The notes: generated from the letters alone by a model not told the origin. A stretch of DNA of 64,000 nucleotides from Nitrososphaerota archaeon (GCA_005877075.1 VBPX01000041.1:18429-82428); one strand, 5' to 3'. Shown: positions 8,892-18,663, numbered from the stretch's first letter. Numbers and translations: made by a program.

Positions 8892-10241
8892 CTACTTTGC
8901 AACCGGAGGTTTTGAAAATGTGTTGTTTCGGTTCAAATGATATTCGATAGAAAGTCTTGGATCTTTTTGTTTTCCAGTCAATATCCCGACCACAAGGTCA
9001 TCTTTTTTTATAATCTCCTCTTCTCTGAGCTTTCTTATTCCAGCAGGAACTGCTCCTGATGCCATTTCACAATCAAATCCGTTTAATCCAACTATTGCCA
9101 TTCCATCGCTCATGTCCTTATCGGAAACCTGAATAACAATACCATTGGTGAATTCTATTGATCTTAACGCTTTCACGAGATTTGCTGGTTTACCAATTTG
9201 TATTGCAGTAGCCTTCGTATGAGGTTTGATACCTTTCTTATCCTTTTGAGAATAATATTCCTTAATTAAGTCCAAGTCAGGTTTTCCTTTATTCCATGTT
9301 AATATCTTCCCTCCAAACAACCCATTAGTCAATTCGTAAAAAGTATTTGCACCTTCAGCATTTACAACTAGTAGTCTTGGAATTTTTTTTATCCAACCAA
9401 GATCATAAAGTTCCATTAATGCCTTTCCACAACTAGATGTGTTTCCTAATGCACCACCTGGATAAACTATCCAATCTGGGGGATTCCAATCCAGGAATTC
9501 TAATGCTCTGTATACGATTGTCTTTTGGCCTTCAATCCTAAATGGATTGATAGAGTTCACAGTATACGCACCTAATTGTTGGGCTTCATTCAATGAATAT
9601 GATAGAGCATCATCAAAGTTGCCATCAATTTCAATCACCTGTGCACCAAATTGAAATGATTGAGCAAGCTTGCCAGGTGCTATTTCGCCCTTTGGGACAA
9701 ATACTTCACAGTCAATGTTTTCGTTAGCCGCATACATTGCAGCCGATGCCGAGGTATTTCCTGTTGAGGCGCAAATAATTCTTTTCATATCTATCATTTT
9801 TGCATGTGTAACAGCAGTTGACATTCCGTTGTCCTTGAATGAACCACTGGGATTGTACCCTTCAGGTTGTAATAGAAGAGAATCATTCTGAATAAGAGAA
9901 TATTCTGAAACCTTTTTCATCCTGTAAGGTTTAGATTGTCTACCTTCCGAACCGTCAAGCGAAACTAGTATTTTTGAACATTGTTCAATATCTTCTGTAT
10001 CTAGGTACGCAAAGTTTAGTAATTCTCTAAACCTCCAAACTCCACTTTCATTGTAAATGTTTCCTCCATGGTTTCTACGTTCATAAAAAACTTGAATCAA
10101 TTCCCGTGAAAAATTATTTTGATAAATAATATCCAGAAATGAACCACATTTGCATACAAGTATGTTGTTATTAATTTCATAAGTGAGATTACATGCGGGG
10201 TTGATGCATTTCTTAAATGGACTCCCTCCACTACCAGTCAT
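8892..10241 (-). CDS. thrC: Threonine synthase
   Basis: PLP enzyme that converts O-phosphohomoserine to threonine. Residues 12-32 hold four cysteines (C12, C17, C30, C32), an N-terminal zinc ribbon seen in many archaeal threonine synthases. The PLP lysine lies in GSFKDNG (K136). A phosphate-binding ASTGNTSASAA loop follows, and a GGALGNTSS loop later. The 449-residue length fits. First in a minus-strand run with nadE downstream; the asparagine-synthase-like gene lies 59 nt upstream on the same strand. Confidence 0.93.
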   Translation of the reverse strand: MTGSGGSPFKKCINPACNLTYEINNNILVCKCGSFLDIIYQNNFSRELIQVFYERRNHGGNIYNESGVWRFRELLNFAYLDTEDIEQCSKILVSLDGSEGRQSKPYRMKKVSEYSLIQNDSLLLQPEGYNPSGSFKDNGMSTAVTHAKMIDMKRIICASTGNTSASAAMYAANENIDCEVFVPKGEIAPGKLAQSFQFGAQVIEIDGNFDDALSYSLNEAQQLGAYTVNSINPFRIEGQKTIVYRALEFLDWNPPDWIVYPGGALGNTSSCGKALMELYDLGWIKKIPRLLVVNAEGANTFYELTNGLFGGKILTWNKGKPDLDLIKEYYSQKDKKGIKPHTKATAIQIGKPANLVKALRSIEFTNGIVIQVSDKDMSDGMAIVGLNGFDCEMASGAVPAGIRKLREEEIIKKDDLVVGILTGKQKDPRLSIEYHLNRNNTFSKPPVAK

Positions 10242-10300
10242 GAAGTATTTGCTAAAAAAAAGATATTTAGACGTTTACGGATTGCAATTGAAGAAAAAAA

Positions 10301-11257
10301 TCAGAAGTTCAAAATAGCAGGAAAAGCGCCGCAAGTATAACAATACTTGGTATACTCTAGACATGAACCGCAAAATGAACATCTAGGTGAGTTACATGTT
10401 TCTTCAATAGGACGCCCAAAAAAAGATTCATAAATTCTATAATAATACAAATGTTCCTTGCTGCTTATTTTCACATTATTGTGTGCGGCATCTTGTAATT
10501 CCTTTGCAAATTGTTGATTATCAATAAGTTTTTCAAATTCATTTGAAATTTGTTCAAACCCCGAGCCTTGTTCTAAAGCCATTTTTTTTCTCCAAACTGT
10601 TGACCCAAGTTCCTTTGCAAACGCCTTTCTTAAGATAAATTTACCCCATTTTTTACCATTAATCTCTCCTACTTTTTCATGTATGTCAATTGCAGTTGCA
10701 AAGTCATAAAGTGGTTTTTCCAGATATGGGGTATCAACTTTTATGTCGAGTGTCTCTCCTAATTTTCTTGAAGAAAATCTCATTATTTTCCACAAGTCAG
10801 TTAAAATCTCCTGTAATTTTATGAGATCTGCAAAATATCTTTGGAGATAGTTGTATCCAGCAAATAGTTCATCTGCACCATCTCCGGTAACTATGCTTTT
10901 ATATCCGTTATTTCTTGCCTCTCTTAGTCCAAAAAAAATAACGGAAGAATTTCTTATCTCCAATGGATCAAAGGTCTTGAATGTTTTGATTATGTGAGGG
11001 ATTATTTCTACAATATCTGTAGAGTCAACAACACATTCGATATGGTTTTGACTGTACTTTTTTGCTATTCTATTTGCAAATATTAGATCTTGTGAATTAT
11101 GACCCAGAGAAGTCACAACACTAAATTTGGGTCGCATTAGGTAACACAGTATACTACTATCAAGTCCACCAGATAATAGTAACGAATTATCAAGATATTT
11201 ACTCATAATGTCCTTTAACCTAGTTCTCAATGCTCGCTCTGAATCCGACAATGTCAA
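10301..11257 (-). CDS. Asparagine synthase-like amidotransferase domain without glutaminase
   Basis: 318 residues. SGGLDSS (29-35) and GDGADELFAGY (125-135) are the ATP-binding and signature motifs of the asparagine synthase synthetase domain. The N-terminal Ntn glutaminase domain of AsnB is absent, so nitrogen must come as free ammonia or another amine, or the enzyme activates a different carboxylate. The C-terminus carries a Cys-rich knot (CNSPRCSFCGSC, then CYTCG), a likely zinc site not found in ordinary AsnB. It may be asparagine synthesis with ammonia, which would suit an ammonia oxidiser, or another amide-forming step. The fold is clear; the substrate is not. Confidence 0.8.
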   Translation of the reverse strand: MTLSDSERALRTRLKDIMSKYLDNSLLLSGGLDSSILCYLMRPKFSVVTSLGHNSQDLIFANRIAKKYSQNHIECVVDSTDIVEIIPHIIKTFKTFDPLEIRNSSVIFFGLREARNNGYKSIVTGDGADELFAGYNYLQRYFADLIKLQEILTDLWKIMRFSSRKLGETLDIKVDTPYLEKPLYDFATAIDIHEKVGEINGKKWGKFILRKAFAKELGSTVWRKKMALEQGSGFEQISNEFEKLIDNQQFAKELQDAAHNNVKISSKEHLYYYRIYESFFGRPIEETCNSPRCSFCGSCLEYTKYCYTCGAFPAILNF

Positions 11258-11319
11258 ATTATGAACTGAACATAGGCAGAGTACAAATAAAAATTTGGCT
11301 GTCTCAGGAAAATTAATAA

Positions 11320-11565
11320 TTACATTCTGGTTGTCCCATTGTTTTCACGTACTAATTGCAATCCTTCATTTGTGATGTAGTAGTGCTTTGACTTTTTTAT
11401 GACATATCGAACCATTCTTCCCAAGTGATAGTAAATTGAACCCGTGGACAGATCCGTAGCATATTTTATTTCAGAAAACCCCGCTGAACCATTATTGTCC
11501 ACAATTGCCTGCAGTATTTTGATTCTTGTTCTTCTGGCGCGGAGTTGCGTCTCCCCTATCAACAA
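11320..11565 (-). CDS. Winged-helix (ArsR-like) transcriptional regulator
   Basis: 81 residues forming one winged-helix domain: helix RIKILQAIVDNN, a turn and helix (FSEIKYATDLSTGSIYYHLGRM) and a basic wing (YVIKKSKHYYITNEG). The YYHL recognition-helix style is typical of archaeal ArsR/PadR-like regulators. It lies 62 nt upstream of the asparagine-synthase-like gene on the same strand and might control it. No sensor domain. Confidence 0.75.
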   Translation of the reverse strand: MLIGETQLRARRTRIKILQAIVDNNGSAGFSEIKYATDLSTGSIYYHLGRMVRYVIKKSKHYYITNEGLQLVRENNGTTRM

Positions 11566-11695
11566 AAAATTTATGTAAATAAATTATTTATGCTTTTCTA
11601 AATAAGGTATTGTTAAATAGTAGGGACATATTGTAGGCGTTAACTGTCGGGACATGAAAATTATATAAACTGTATCCTCGCTCATAAAAAAGAAT

Positions 11696-12181
11696 ATGGT
11701 TACTTTTGATGAAATTAAGAATTGGTTAACCGTTGCAGGTTTTAAGGTAATTTCAGATGATGACGAGATCAGAAGATATAAGACACAGCCTAGATGCTTA
11801 TATCTTCTGAAGGTTGACGTTCCTAACACTGAATTAAGTTTTAGGGTTCATTTTGAAAATAGAGAAGATACTTTTGATATTAGAACCGCTAGATATTTTA
11901 ATCAAAAAGATGAAATAAACTTTTCCAAGTTATCTGCTACAAGAAGACAAAAATATTATCAAGACATGAAAAAAGTAGCGTATCCCTATGGCCTAAATGT
12001 GCTAGTCTATCCAAATGAATACGAAATGCATTTTGTTAAAACGTTTTTTATGGAAGGATTAAACAAACAATATTTCTTTGATACAATATTCGATTTTATT
12101 CATGCTTCAGAGTTTCTTATGACTGCTTATGAGGAGTTGAGCGGGCCTGATTCAGTAGTAGATCCTGATGATCTGACATAG
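11696..12181 (+). CDS. Conserved hypothetical protein, possibly DUF2299-like
   Basis: 161 residues, soluble, acidic, with no signal peptide. It starts VTFDEIKNWLTVAGF and has alternating beta strands (CLYLLKVDV, ELSFRVHFEN) then helices. The layout recalls the archaeal DUF2299 family, but I am not certain. Divergent from the winged-helix gene (about 130 nt apart). Function unknown. Confidence 0.65.
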   Translation: MVTFDEIKNWLTVAGFKVISDDDEIRRYKTQPRCLYLLKVDVPNTELSFRVHFENREDTFDIRTARYFNQKDEINFSKLSATRRQKYYQDMKKVAYPYGLNVLVYPNEYEMHFVKTFFMEGLNKQYFFDTIFDFIHASEFLMTAYEELSGPDSVVDPDDLT

Positions 12182-12413
12182 GCTCTAATAGAATATTATC
12201 ATCTTGAAATTTGTATTTTTTAATATGACGCCCTCTTTCGAATATCACTGGCCTCTTACTTTTCACATATTAAACCATAACCGATTAGTATAAAGTAAGT
12301 ATTTTCTATAAGTCTAGTTCAAATTCTAATTCTAATGCTAACTAATAAATTTTTGAACGCTGTGAAATACATGAGAATATAATATAAATACAAATAATTT
12401 CTACTTGAATATC

Positions 12414-12560
12414 ATGCCTATCGATCCTGTGTGTGGAATAGAAATGGATGAGGATTTGGCCACTATTCACGAACATAATGGAAAGAAATACTATTTTTGT
12501 TGTGAAGGTTGCAAGAGTATCTTTTCTAGAAAGCCAGGAAAATATTCAAAAAAACAATAA
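12414..12560 (+). CDS. Small YHS-domain metal-binding protein
   Basis: 48 residues, almost entirely a YHS domain: PIDPVCGIEM at the start, then HNGKKYYFCCEGCKSIF. Cysteines 7, 29, 30 and 33 make a likely metal site. Such domains occur in copper and other heavy-metal ATPases, and stand-alone versions are thought to bind or deliver metal. Ammonia oxidisers of this group use much copper, so a copper role is plausible but unproven. The gene has a good ATG and ends in a basic tail. Confidence 0.8.
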   Translation: MPIDPVCGIEMDEDLATIHEHNGKKYYFCCEGCKSIFSRKPGKYSKKQ

Positions 12561-12651
12561 ATCGTAAATAGAGATTGTTATATGAATTAGTTTTTCTAGT
12601 CATAACTAATTAACCTAACAAAAGATATTCAATATGACAATAATTTGACTA

Positions 12652-12837
12652 ATGTCATACTACAATATCCAGTTGGTTTGCAATAAGTGTGGAAGTTTAA
12701 ACAATAGAATATCAAACTTAAAATCAGTCCGTGACATGCTAAAACCTATTAATGGAACATGCAAGAATTGTGGAATTTTGTTAAACCCATTTGATTTTGG
12801 CATTTCCGCTGAGAGAAGATATGAAAAATTCGTCTAA
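12652..12837 (+). CDS. Small zinc-ribbon protein
   Basis: 61 residues with two Cys pairs, CNKCG (about residues 10-14) and CKNCG (about 37-41), spaced as in a zinc ribbon. No other domain. Stand-alone on the plus strand between the YHS gene and rpiA. Possibly an RNA- or protein-binding accessory; function unknown. Confidence 0.6.
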   Translation: MSYYNIQLVCNKCGSLNNRISNLKSVRDMLKPINGTCKNCGILLNPFDFGISAERRYEKFV

Positions 12838-12917
12838 TCTTCTCTACAAAAATTTTTTTTATATTCTTGTAAAATGCATGGAATAAAATATTGCTAGGAA
12901 AGTATTTTTGGTAGTAA

Positions 12918-13631
12918 CTATGATCTCTTTGGTTTTAAAATTTCAAAATCGTTCTCACTTGTTATCTTGTAATAAGACTCAGCTTGATTAGTAAATAATC
13001 CTACCTCTATGACACCTGGAATATTTTTTATGTCCCTTTCAGTTTCCCTTAAATCGTCCGATTTTGGTAACACAGTATCATAAATTATATTGCCATCTTC
13101 AGTTATGAAAGGATATCCTTTTTCCAATAGGCGCATCTTTGGTAATCCTCCAATTCTTTTCAATTGGTTCATGACGAAATTTCTCCCAAATGGAGTAACC
13201 TCAACAGGTACTGCGATGTTAAATTTGTCAACAAATTTGTTAGCCTGGGCGAAGATTACAAATTTTTCCGATGATGAAATTAGTATTTTCTCCTTCAAAA
13301 GAGCTCCTCCACCACCTTTTATCATATTGTATTCTGAATCTATTTGATCAGCTCCATCCATGACTACATCAATTTTTCTACTCTCGCTTTGATCTATAAT
13401 ATTTAGTCCCAATGATTCGGCTACAAGTCTTATTTGAAGAGAGGTTACAATAAAATGTAATGTATCTTTGTAATCCAATAGGTCGAAATTACAGACTATT
13501 TTTTCTACAGTGCTCCCACTGCCCAAACCAACAGTACTTCCCTCAACAATGTATTTCTTGAAGAAATCTTGTGAAATGTGTACATACTTGTTATCTCTAT
13601 TGGATTGGTCATTTTTTTCAATGTAATTCAT
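12918..13631 (-). CDS. rpiA: Ribose-5-phosphate isomerase A
   Basis: Interconverts ribose-5-phosphate and ribulose-5-phosphate to supply ribose for nucleotides. Family motifs are all present: GLGSGSTVEK (substrate loop), DGADQID (catalytic Asp region) and KGGGGALLKEKI. An in-frame ATG at 13652 gives seven more residues, but a TATA-like element centred near 13664 would place the transcript start around 13638, so I chose the ATG at 13631. Confidence 0.93.
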   Translation of the reverse strand: MNYIEKNDQSNRDNKYVHISQDFFKKYIVEGSTVGLGSGSTVEKIVCNFDLLDYKDTLHFIVTSLQIRLVAESLGLNIIDQSESRKIDVVMDGADQIDSEYNMIKGGGGALLKEKILISSSEKFVIFAQANKFVDKFNIAVPVEVTPFGRNFVMNQLKRIGGLPKMRLLEKGYPFITEDGNIIYDTVLPKSDDLRETERDIKNIPGVIEVGLFTNQAESYYKITSENDFEILKPKRS

Positions 13632-13657
13632 TTGACAAAAGAAAATATTCATGTCTA

Positions 13658-13669
13658 CTTTAATCTTTA
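13658..13669 (-). promoter_or_regulatory. TATA-like box for rpiA
   Basis: On the minus strand this reads AAAGATTAAAG, an archaeal TATA-like element. Its centre is about 30 nt upstream of the ATG at 13631 and only about 10 nt from the ATG at 13652, favouring the downstream start. Confidence 0.35.
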
Positions 13670-13741
13670 GAAGAATCTGGAATTACAAAATTGGTTAGAG
13701 CACATCATAGTGGTTTATGTATATGGTTTAGCTAAACAATG

Positions 13742-13751
13742 ACTTAAAAAC
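13742..13751 (+). promoter_or_regulatory. TATA-like box upstream of the ilvB operon
   Basis: ACTTAAAAAC is the best archaeal TATA match before ilvB. It would place the transcript start near 13774, about 20 nt before the ATG. No Shine-Dalgarno is evident in that leader and no riboswitch or leader peptide is visible. Confidence 0.35.
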
Positions 13752-13795
13752 AAAAATCCCATTCAAGTGACAACGAGTATATATACGAAGCATCA

Positions 13796-15499
13796 ATGAA
13801 TAATCCTACAATGTCTGAAATGAGCGGTGCAAAAGCACTAATGTATTCCCTGGAGAAAGAAGGTGTCGATGTAGTTTTTGGACTTCCAGGTGGAGCAAAT
13901 TTGCCCATTTATGATGCGCTTGTTGATGCGAAATTTAGGCATATTTTGGTAAGACATGAACAATCTGCTGCCCATATGGCTGATGGTTATGCCCGGATAA
14001 AGAGGAAAGCCGGAGTGTGTTTAGCAACATCAGGACCAGGGGCAACAAACTTGATTACAGGGATAGCCACTGCTTATGCAGATTCTTCGCCAGTAATTGC
14101 AATAACCGGACAAGTACCTCTGAACATGATTGGCAAGGATGCGTTTCAAGAAACAGATATCATAGGTGTTGCTAATCCGTGCACAAAATATGCTTTTCAA
14201 CCAAGATGTGCACCTGAAATTCCAGAAGTTGTAAAAAAATCATTCTATATTGCTGAAAGTGGCAGACCTGGACCAGTTCTAATTGATATTCCAAAAGACG
14301 TACAGCAGGATGTGACTGAGATACTTTTTCCAGATCTGATAAAAGTAAGAGGATATAAGCCAATTGTTGATCCGGATTTATCAAATGTCGGAAAGGCCGT
14401 TGAACTATTACTATCATCTGAACGCCCAATTATTATGGCAGGGGGAGGAGTTATTTTATCAGGTGCTTTCTCAGAACTTCAAGCAATTGCTGAATTGATT
14501 ATGGCTCCTGTTGTTACCACCTTCAAAGGCAAAGGCGCATTTCCTGAAAATCACCCGCTAGCTATGGGACCAATAGGAATGCATGGACATGCTGAAGCAA
14601 ATAGAATTATTCTGGAGGCAGACTGCATTCTTGCAGTCGGTGCAAGATTTTCAGATCGTTCTGTTGGAAGGTTTGATGAGTTTGGTAAAGGTATGAATAT
14701 CATACATTTAGATATAGACCCAGCTGAGATTGGCAAAAATAAGTCAGTAGATATTGCGATTGTAGGTGATGTAAAATCTGCTCTCAGGACTATGGTCAAG
14801 ATGTTGTCAAAAACAATTACTAAAAAAAATACCGAAAATCCATGGCTTAGAAGGAGAAAAGAACTTATTGAATACTTTTCAGAAAATATAAAGGATTACC
14901 CTAGGGAGTTAACTGCCAGAAAAGCGCTGAAAAAGTTAAGAGAATTATTACCTCCCGAATCTATAGTAACCACAGAAGTGGGTCAATGCCAAATGTGGAC
15001 TTCACTGCACTTTGATGTTATCTCACCAGGGACCTTTTTTAGCTCAACTGGATTGGGAACAATGGGATTTGGCTTCCCAGCATCTATTGGAGCGAAAGCT
15101 GCTAGACCGGACGTACATGTTGTAGATGTTGCAGGCGACGGATCATTTAACATGACTGAAAATTCATTAGCAGTTTCCGTGTTAGAAAACTTGCCCGTAA
15201 TAGTATTTCTCTTAAATAATGACATGCTGGGGATGGTTGCTCAGTGGCAGAGAACATTCTATGATCGAAGATATATGGGGGTTCATCAAAAAAGTTGTCC
15301 TGATTATGTAAAGATTGCAGAAGCATATGGAGCAAACGGAATAAAAGCTCAATCGATGGATGAATTAGAAAAAGCGATTAAAAATGCACTAAAGTCTGAA
15401 GTCGCGACTGTAATCGACCTTACAATAGATCCTGAAGAGGATGTATATCCTTTTGTTGCTCCCGGTACTGGCCTCAAAGATATGATAACAGGTGCATAG
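13796..15499 (+). CDS. ilvB: Acetolactate synthase, large (catalytic) subunit
   Basis: TPP enzyme joining two pyruvates to acetolactate, or pyruvate and 2-oxobutyrate to acetohydroxybutyrate: the first common step of Val, Leu and Ile synthesis. The activating glutamate lies in RHEQSAAHMADGYAR (about E55). The TPP-binding motif starts GDGSFNMTENS and ends about 25 residues later with LLNND. FAD-site segments such as GARFSDRSVGRFDEF are present. The 567-residue length is normal. First gene of a tight run with ilvN (3-nt gap), leuA and leuB. Confidence 0.97.
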   Translation: MNNPTMSEMSGAKALMYSLEKEGVDVVFGLPGGANLPIYDALVDAKFRHILVRHEQSAAHMADGYARIKRKAGVCLATSGPGATNLITGIATAYADSSPVIAITGQVPLNMIGKDAFQETDIIGVANPCTKYAFQPRCAPEIPEVVKKSFYIAESGRPGPVLIDIPKDVQQDVTEILFPDLIKVRGYKPIVDPDLSNVGKAVELLLSSERPIIMAGGGVILSGAFSELQAIAELIMAPVVTTFKGKGAFPENHPLAMGPIGMHGHAEANRIILEADCILAVGARFSDRSVGRFDEFGKGMNIIHLDIDPAEIGKNKSVDIAIVGDVKSALRTMVKMLSKTITKKNTENPWLRRRKELIEYFSENIKDYPRELTARKALKKLRELLPPESIVTTEVGQCQMWTSLHFDVISPGTFFSSTGLGTMGFGFPASIGAKAARPDVHVVDVAGDGSFNMTENSLAVSVLENLPVIVFLLNNDMLGMVAQWQRTFYDRRYMGVHQKSCPDYVKIAEAYGANGIKAQSMDELEKAIKNALKSEVATVIDLTIDPEEDVYPFVAPGTGLKDMITGA

Positions 15500-15502
15500 A
15501 AA

Positions 15503-16009
15503 ATGAGCTCTAAAGAGAACAAGCCAAAACCATTCTATATCATCTCATCTTTAGTTGAAAATAAGCCTGGAGTTCTTTTCCGTATCACGAATCTTTTTCG
15601 GGCAAGAAATTTCAATATTGAAAGTATCACGGTGGGAATAACAGAAAAACCTGATCTGTCCAGAATGACAATTACAACAAGGATTGATGAGGCAATACTT
15701 GATCAGCTCGTGAAACAATTAAGAAAACTCATTGACATTGTGGAGGTAGAAATACTTGATGTAAATAATACTGTTTATAGAGAGTTGGCTTTGATAAAGA
15801 TAAAAGCGAAAGATTTTACGAACAGAAATGAGATTATAAACTTTGCAAATGTCTTTAGAGCAAATATCTTAGATATTGGGATAGAATCTGTGACTGTTGA
15901 AGTTATCGGAACACCTGATAAGATAGATGCATTTAAGAATCTAATTCTACAATATGATATAGTAGAAATGGCAAGGACGGGTGTTTCTGCACTTCAGAGA
16001 GGAGAGTAA
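15503..16009 (+). CDS. ilvN: Acetolactate synthase, small (regulatory) subunit
   Basis: 168 residues: an N-terminal ACT domain (SSLVENKPGVLFRITNLF, RNFNIESITVG) and the C-terminal small-subunit domain (RELALIKIKA). It binds IlvB, raises its activity and mediates valine feedback in characterised homologues. It begins 3 nt after ilvB stops, so translation is probably coupled. Confidence 0.96.
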   Translation: MSSKENKPKPFYIISSLVENKPGVLFRITNLFRARNFNIESITVGITEKPDLSRMTITTRIDEAILDQLVKQLRKLIDIVEVEILDVNNTVYRELALIKIKAKDFTNRNEIINFANVFRANILDIGIESVTVEVIGTPDKIDAFKNLILQYDIVEMARTGVSALQRGE

Positions 16010-16012
16010 TGA

Positions 16013-17521
16013 ATGGAAGCTCAGAAAGTTAGGATTTTTGATACAACATTAAGGGATGGTGAGCAAACACCTGGTGTTTCTATTACTCCCGAGCAAAAAT
16101 TGAATATTGCCATTAAACTGTCAGAATTGGGCGTTGATACAATAGAGGCCGGATTTCCAGTAGTATCTGAAGGAGAAAAGGAAGGGATAAAGAAAATCGT
16201 AAAACAGAATTTGGATACAGAAGTATGCGCTTTGGCTAGGACGGTTCAAGCAGACATTGATTCTGGCATAGACTGTGGTGTCAATTACGTTCATACTTTT
16301 ATTGCCACCTCTGATATTCACATGCAATACAAATTAAAAATGTCCCGCGAGCAAGTGATGGAAAGAGCTCTATGGGCAGTCGAATACGCGAAGAAAAATG
16401 GCCTAAAAGTAGAATTCTCCGCAGAAGATGCAACAAGATCTGACAGAAAATTTCTAATTGATGTATTTAGAGCGGTAACAGAAGCAGGTGCTGATAGAAT
16501 CGATATTCCAGACACTGTTGGATATTCAACTCCAGAATATATAGCGTCATTGGTCAGAGAGATAAAATCGAAGATGAATACTCCAATTAGTGTTCATTGT
16601 CATGATGATTTTGGTCTAGCCGTTGCGAATTCAATATCTGCTATTAATGCAGGAGCAACATGTGCGCATGTTACTATTAATGGACTTGGTGAAAGGGCAG
16701 GAAATGCTTCTTTGGAAGAATTTGTTATGGCACTACAGTGTTTGTATTCTAAAAAGCACAATATAAAAATAAACCTGTTGTATGAAATTTCAAAATACGT
16801 TTCAAATACAATGGGTGTAATAGTTCAACCCAATAAAGCCATAATTGGAGAGAATGCTTTTGGTCATGAATCAGGAATTCATACTCACGGAATTATAAAT
16901 AATCCATTAACTTATGAGCCAATAAGTCCTGAATTAGTAGGTCGAAAGAGATGGCTGCAGGCAGGCAAGCATGCTGGCACTCATGGAATTCGTGCAATTT
17001 TGAATGAATTTGGAATTGATCCTACTGAGGAGCAACTACACACAATTATTGAAAAACAAAAAGACATTGCTGATACTGGCAAATCTATTACCACTTCACA
17101 GCTCTTGTCAATAGCAGGTGAAGTAATGGGCAGTACAAAATTTGAAGAGAAATTCAAACTTTATGATTTTCATATTGTTACCGGTATGAATATCATACCT
17201 ACAGCAGTCATAAGATTGAATGCACATGGTAAAGACTTAGTGGCTTCAGAAACTGGGGTTGGTCCTGTAGACGCAGCACTTAAAGCGATACAAAAAATTG
17301 CAGTAGAGATGGCGAACATACGCGTGAGAGAATATCGACTTGAATCAATAACAGGAGGATCAGATGCAATGGCAGAGGTTACTATTAAAACAGAGGATTT
17401 AGATGGTAACGTTGTTTCGTCCAGAAAATCTGGAGAAGATGTCGTAGTTGTATCAGTGCAGGCAATGATAGACGCAATAAATAAATTAATGTTAAGAAAG
17501 GTATTGTATTCAAAAAACTAA
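16013..17521 (+). CDS. leuA: 2-isopropylmalate synthase family (LeuA-like)
   Basis: Condenses acetyl-CoA with a 2-oxoacid. DTTLRDGEQ (10-18), the metal-binding HCHDDFG and the HESGIHTHG segment are hallmarks of the HMG-CoA lyase-like aldol family. The C-terminal ~120 residues are a LeuA allosteric dimerisation domain, so feedback control is expected. Citramalate synthase, which feeds isoleucine from pyruvate, belongs to the same family and cannot be excluded by eye. Its place between ilvN and an isopropylmalate dehydrogenase-like gene favours leucine synthesis. The start is 3 nt after the ilvN stop. Confidence 0.88.
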   Translation: MEAQKVRIFDTTLRDGEQTPGVSITPEQKLNIAIKLSELGVDTIEAGFPVVSEGEKEGIKKIVKQNLDTEVCALARTVQADIDSGIDCGVNYVHTFIATSDIHMQYKLKMSREQVMERALWAVEYAKKNGLKVEFSAEDATRSDRKFLIDVFRAVTEAGADRIDIPDTVGYSTPEYIASLVREIKSKMNTPISVHCHDDFGLAVANSISAINAGATCAHVTINGLGERAGNASLEEFVMALQCLYSKKHNIKINLLYEISKYVSNTMGVIVQPNKAIIGENAFGHESGIHTHGIINNPLTYEPISPELVGRKRWLQAGKHAGTHGIRAILNEFGIDPTEEQLHTIIEKQKDIADTGKSITTSQLLSIAGEVMGSTKFEEKFKLYDFHIVTGMNIIPTAVIRLNAHGKDLVASETGVGPVDAALKAIQKIAVEMANIRVREYRLESITGGSDAMAEVTIKTEDLDGNVVSSRKSGEDVVVVSVQAMIDAINKLMLRKVLYSKN

Positions 17522-17548
17522 AATCTATTAAGTTCAAGGTCATAAGTA

Positions 17549-18586
17549 TTGACACGATATATTATTTCTTTAATTAATGGCGATGGAATAGGTCCTGATA
17601 TTGCGAGTTCAGGAAAGAATTTGCTAGAAAAGATTTCTGATACTTCTCAAATAAAGTTTGATATAACTGACGTGGACGCTGGAGATAATGCTCTTATTAA
17701 GCATAACAAGGCTCTACCAGAGTTTTCATTTGATAGTATAAAAAAATCAGATGTCTGTCTTAAGGCACCTGTCGGAGAACACGCTGCTGATGTTATTCTT
17801 GTTTTGAGAAGATATTTCAAATTATATGCTAACGTTAGACCAGCAAAATCCTACCCTAACATAAAATCTCTTCATCCATCTGTAGACTTGGTAATTATCC
17901 GAGAAAACACCGAAGACGTTTATTTGGGATGGGAATTTCCGATAGGCGAGGATGCGGTAATAGGAATAAGACTGACAACCGCAGAGGCATCAAAAAAAAT
18001 TGCAGAATATGCCTTTGAAGAAGCTTTACGAAGAGACAATAAAAAAAATGTTGTCTGTGTACATAAATCGAATGTGATGAGAATCGGAGACGGAATGTTC
18101 TCTAAAATTAGCAAGGATACCTCAAGAAAATATCCCAGGATAGAATTTAGTGAATCATATGTTGATGCATGCGCAATGAACTTGATTAGAAATCCTGAAA
18201 AATTTGATGTGATCTTGACAACAAACCTATTTGGCGATATCCTTTCTGATGAAGCTGCACAAGTTGTCGGTGGATTAGGATTAGCTCCAGCAGGAAATAT
18301 TGGGAAAAATTTTGCTATTTTTGAACCTGTTCACGGAGCTGCGTTTGATATTGCAAATAAGAATATTGCAAATCCATCATCCATGTTTTTATCTATTAAA
18401 ATGATGTTAGAATGGTTGGCCGAACAAAATAAGAACAACGAACGAAATAATCTTATTGATTTAGGAAAAAAAATAGAAGATACACTAATAAGTTTGCTTG
18501 AAGAGAACATAAAAACCATAGATATAGGTGGTAATATGCATACAGAAGAATTTACAAAGACTTTTGTTTCTAGACTAATTGTCTAA
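17549..18586 (+). CDS. leuB: 3-isopropylmalate/isocitrate dehydrogenase family
   Basis: NAD(P)-dependent beta-decarboxylating dehydrogenase of 345 residues. Visible marks are GDGIGPDI at the N-terminus, RENTEDVYLGWE, the catalytic KSNVMRIGDG lysine region, NLFGDILSDEAA and EPVHGAAFDIA near the end. The operon position after ilvB-ilvN-leuA indicates isopropylmalate dehydrogenase, though archaeal members can be isocitrate or homoisocitrate enzymes. Starts with TTG. Confidence 0.85.
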   Translation: MTRYIISLINGDGIGPDIASSGKNLLEKISDTSQIKFDITDVDAGDNALIKHNKALPEFSFDSIKKSDVCLKAPVGEHAADVILVLRRYFKLYANVRPAKSYPNIKSLHPSVDLVIIRENTEDVYLGWEFPIGEDAVIGIRLTTAEASKKIAEYAFEEALRRDNKKNVVCVHKSNVMRIGDGMFSKISKDTSRKYPRIEFSESYVDACAMNLIRNPEKFDVILTTNLFGDILSDEAAQVVGGLGLAPAGNIGKNFAIFEPVHGAAFDIANKNIANPSSMFLSIKMMLEWLAEQNKNNERNNLIDLGKKIEDTLISLLEENIKTIDIGGNMHTEEFTKTFVSRLIV

Positions 18587-18663
18587 TTTTGCATAAAGTT
18601 ACTATGTTACTGGATTAGTATTCCTGCATTTTGCAACCAGATCATTTTCCATTTGTAACTTGT

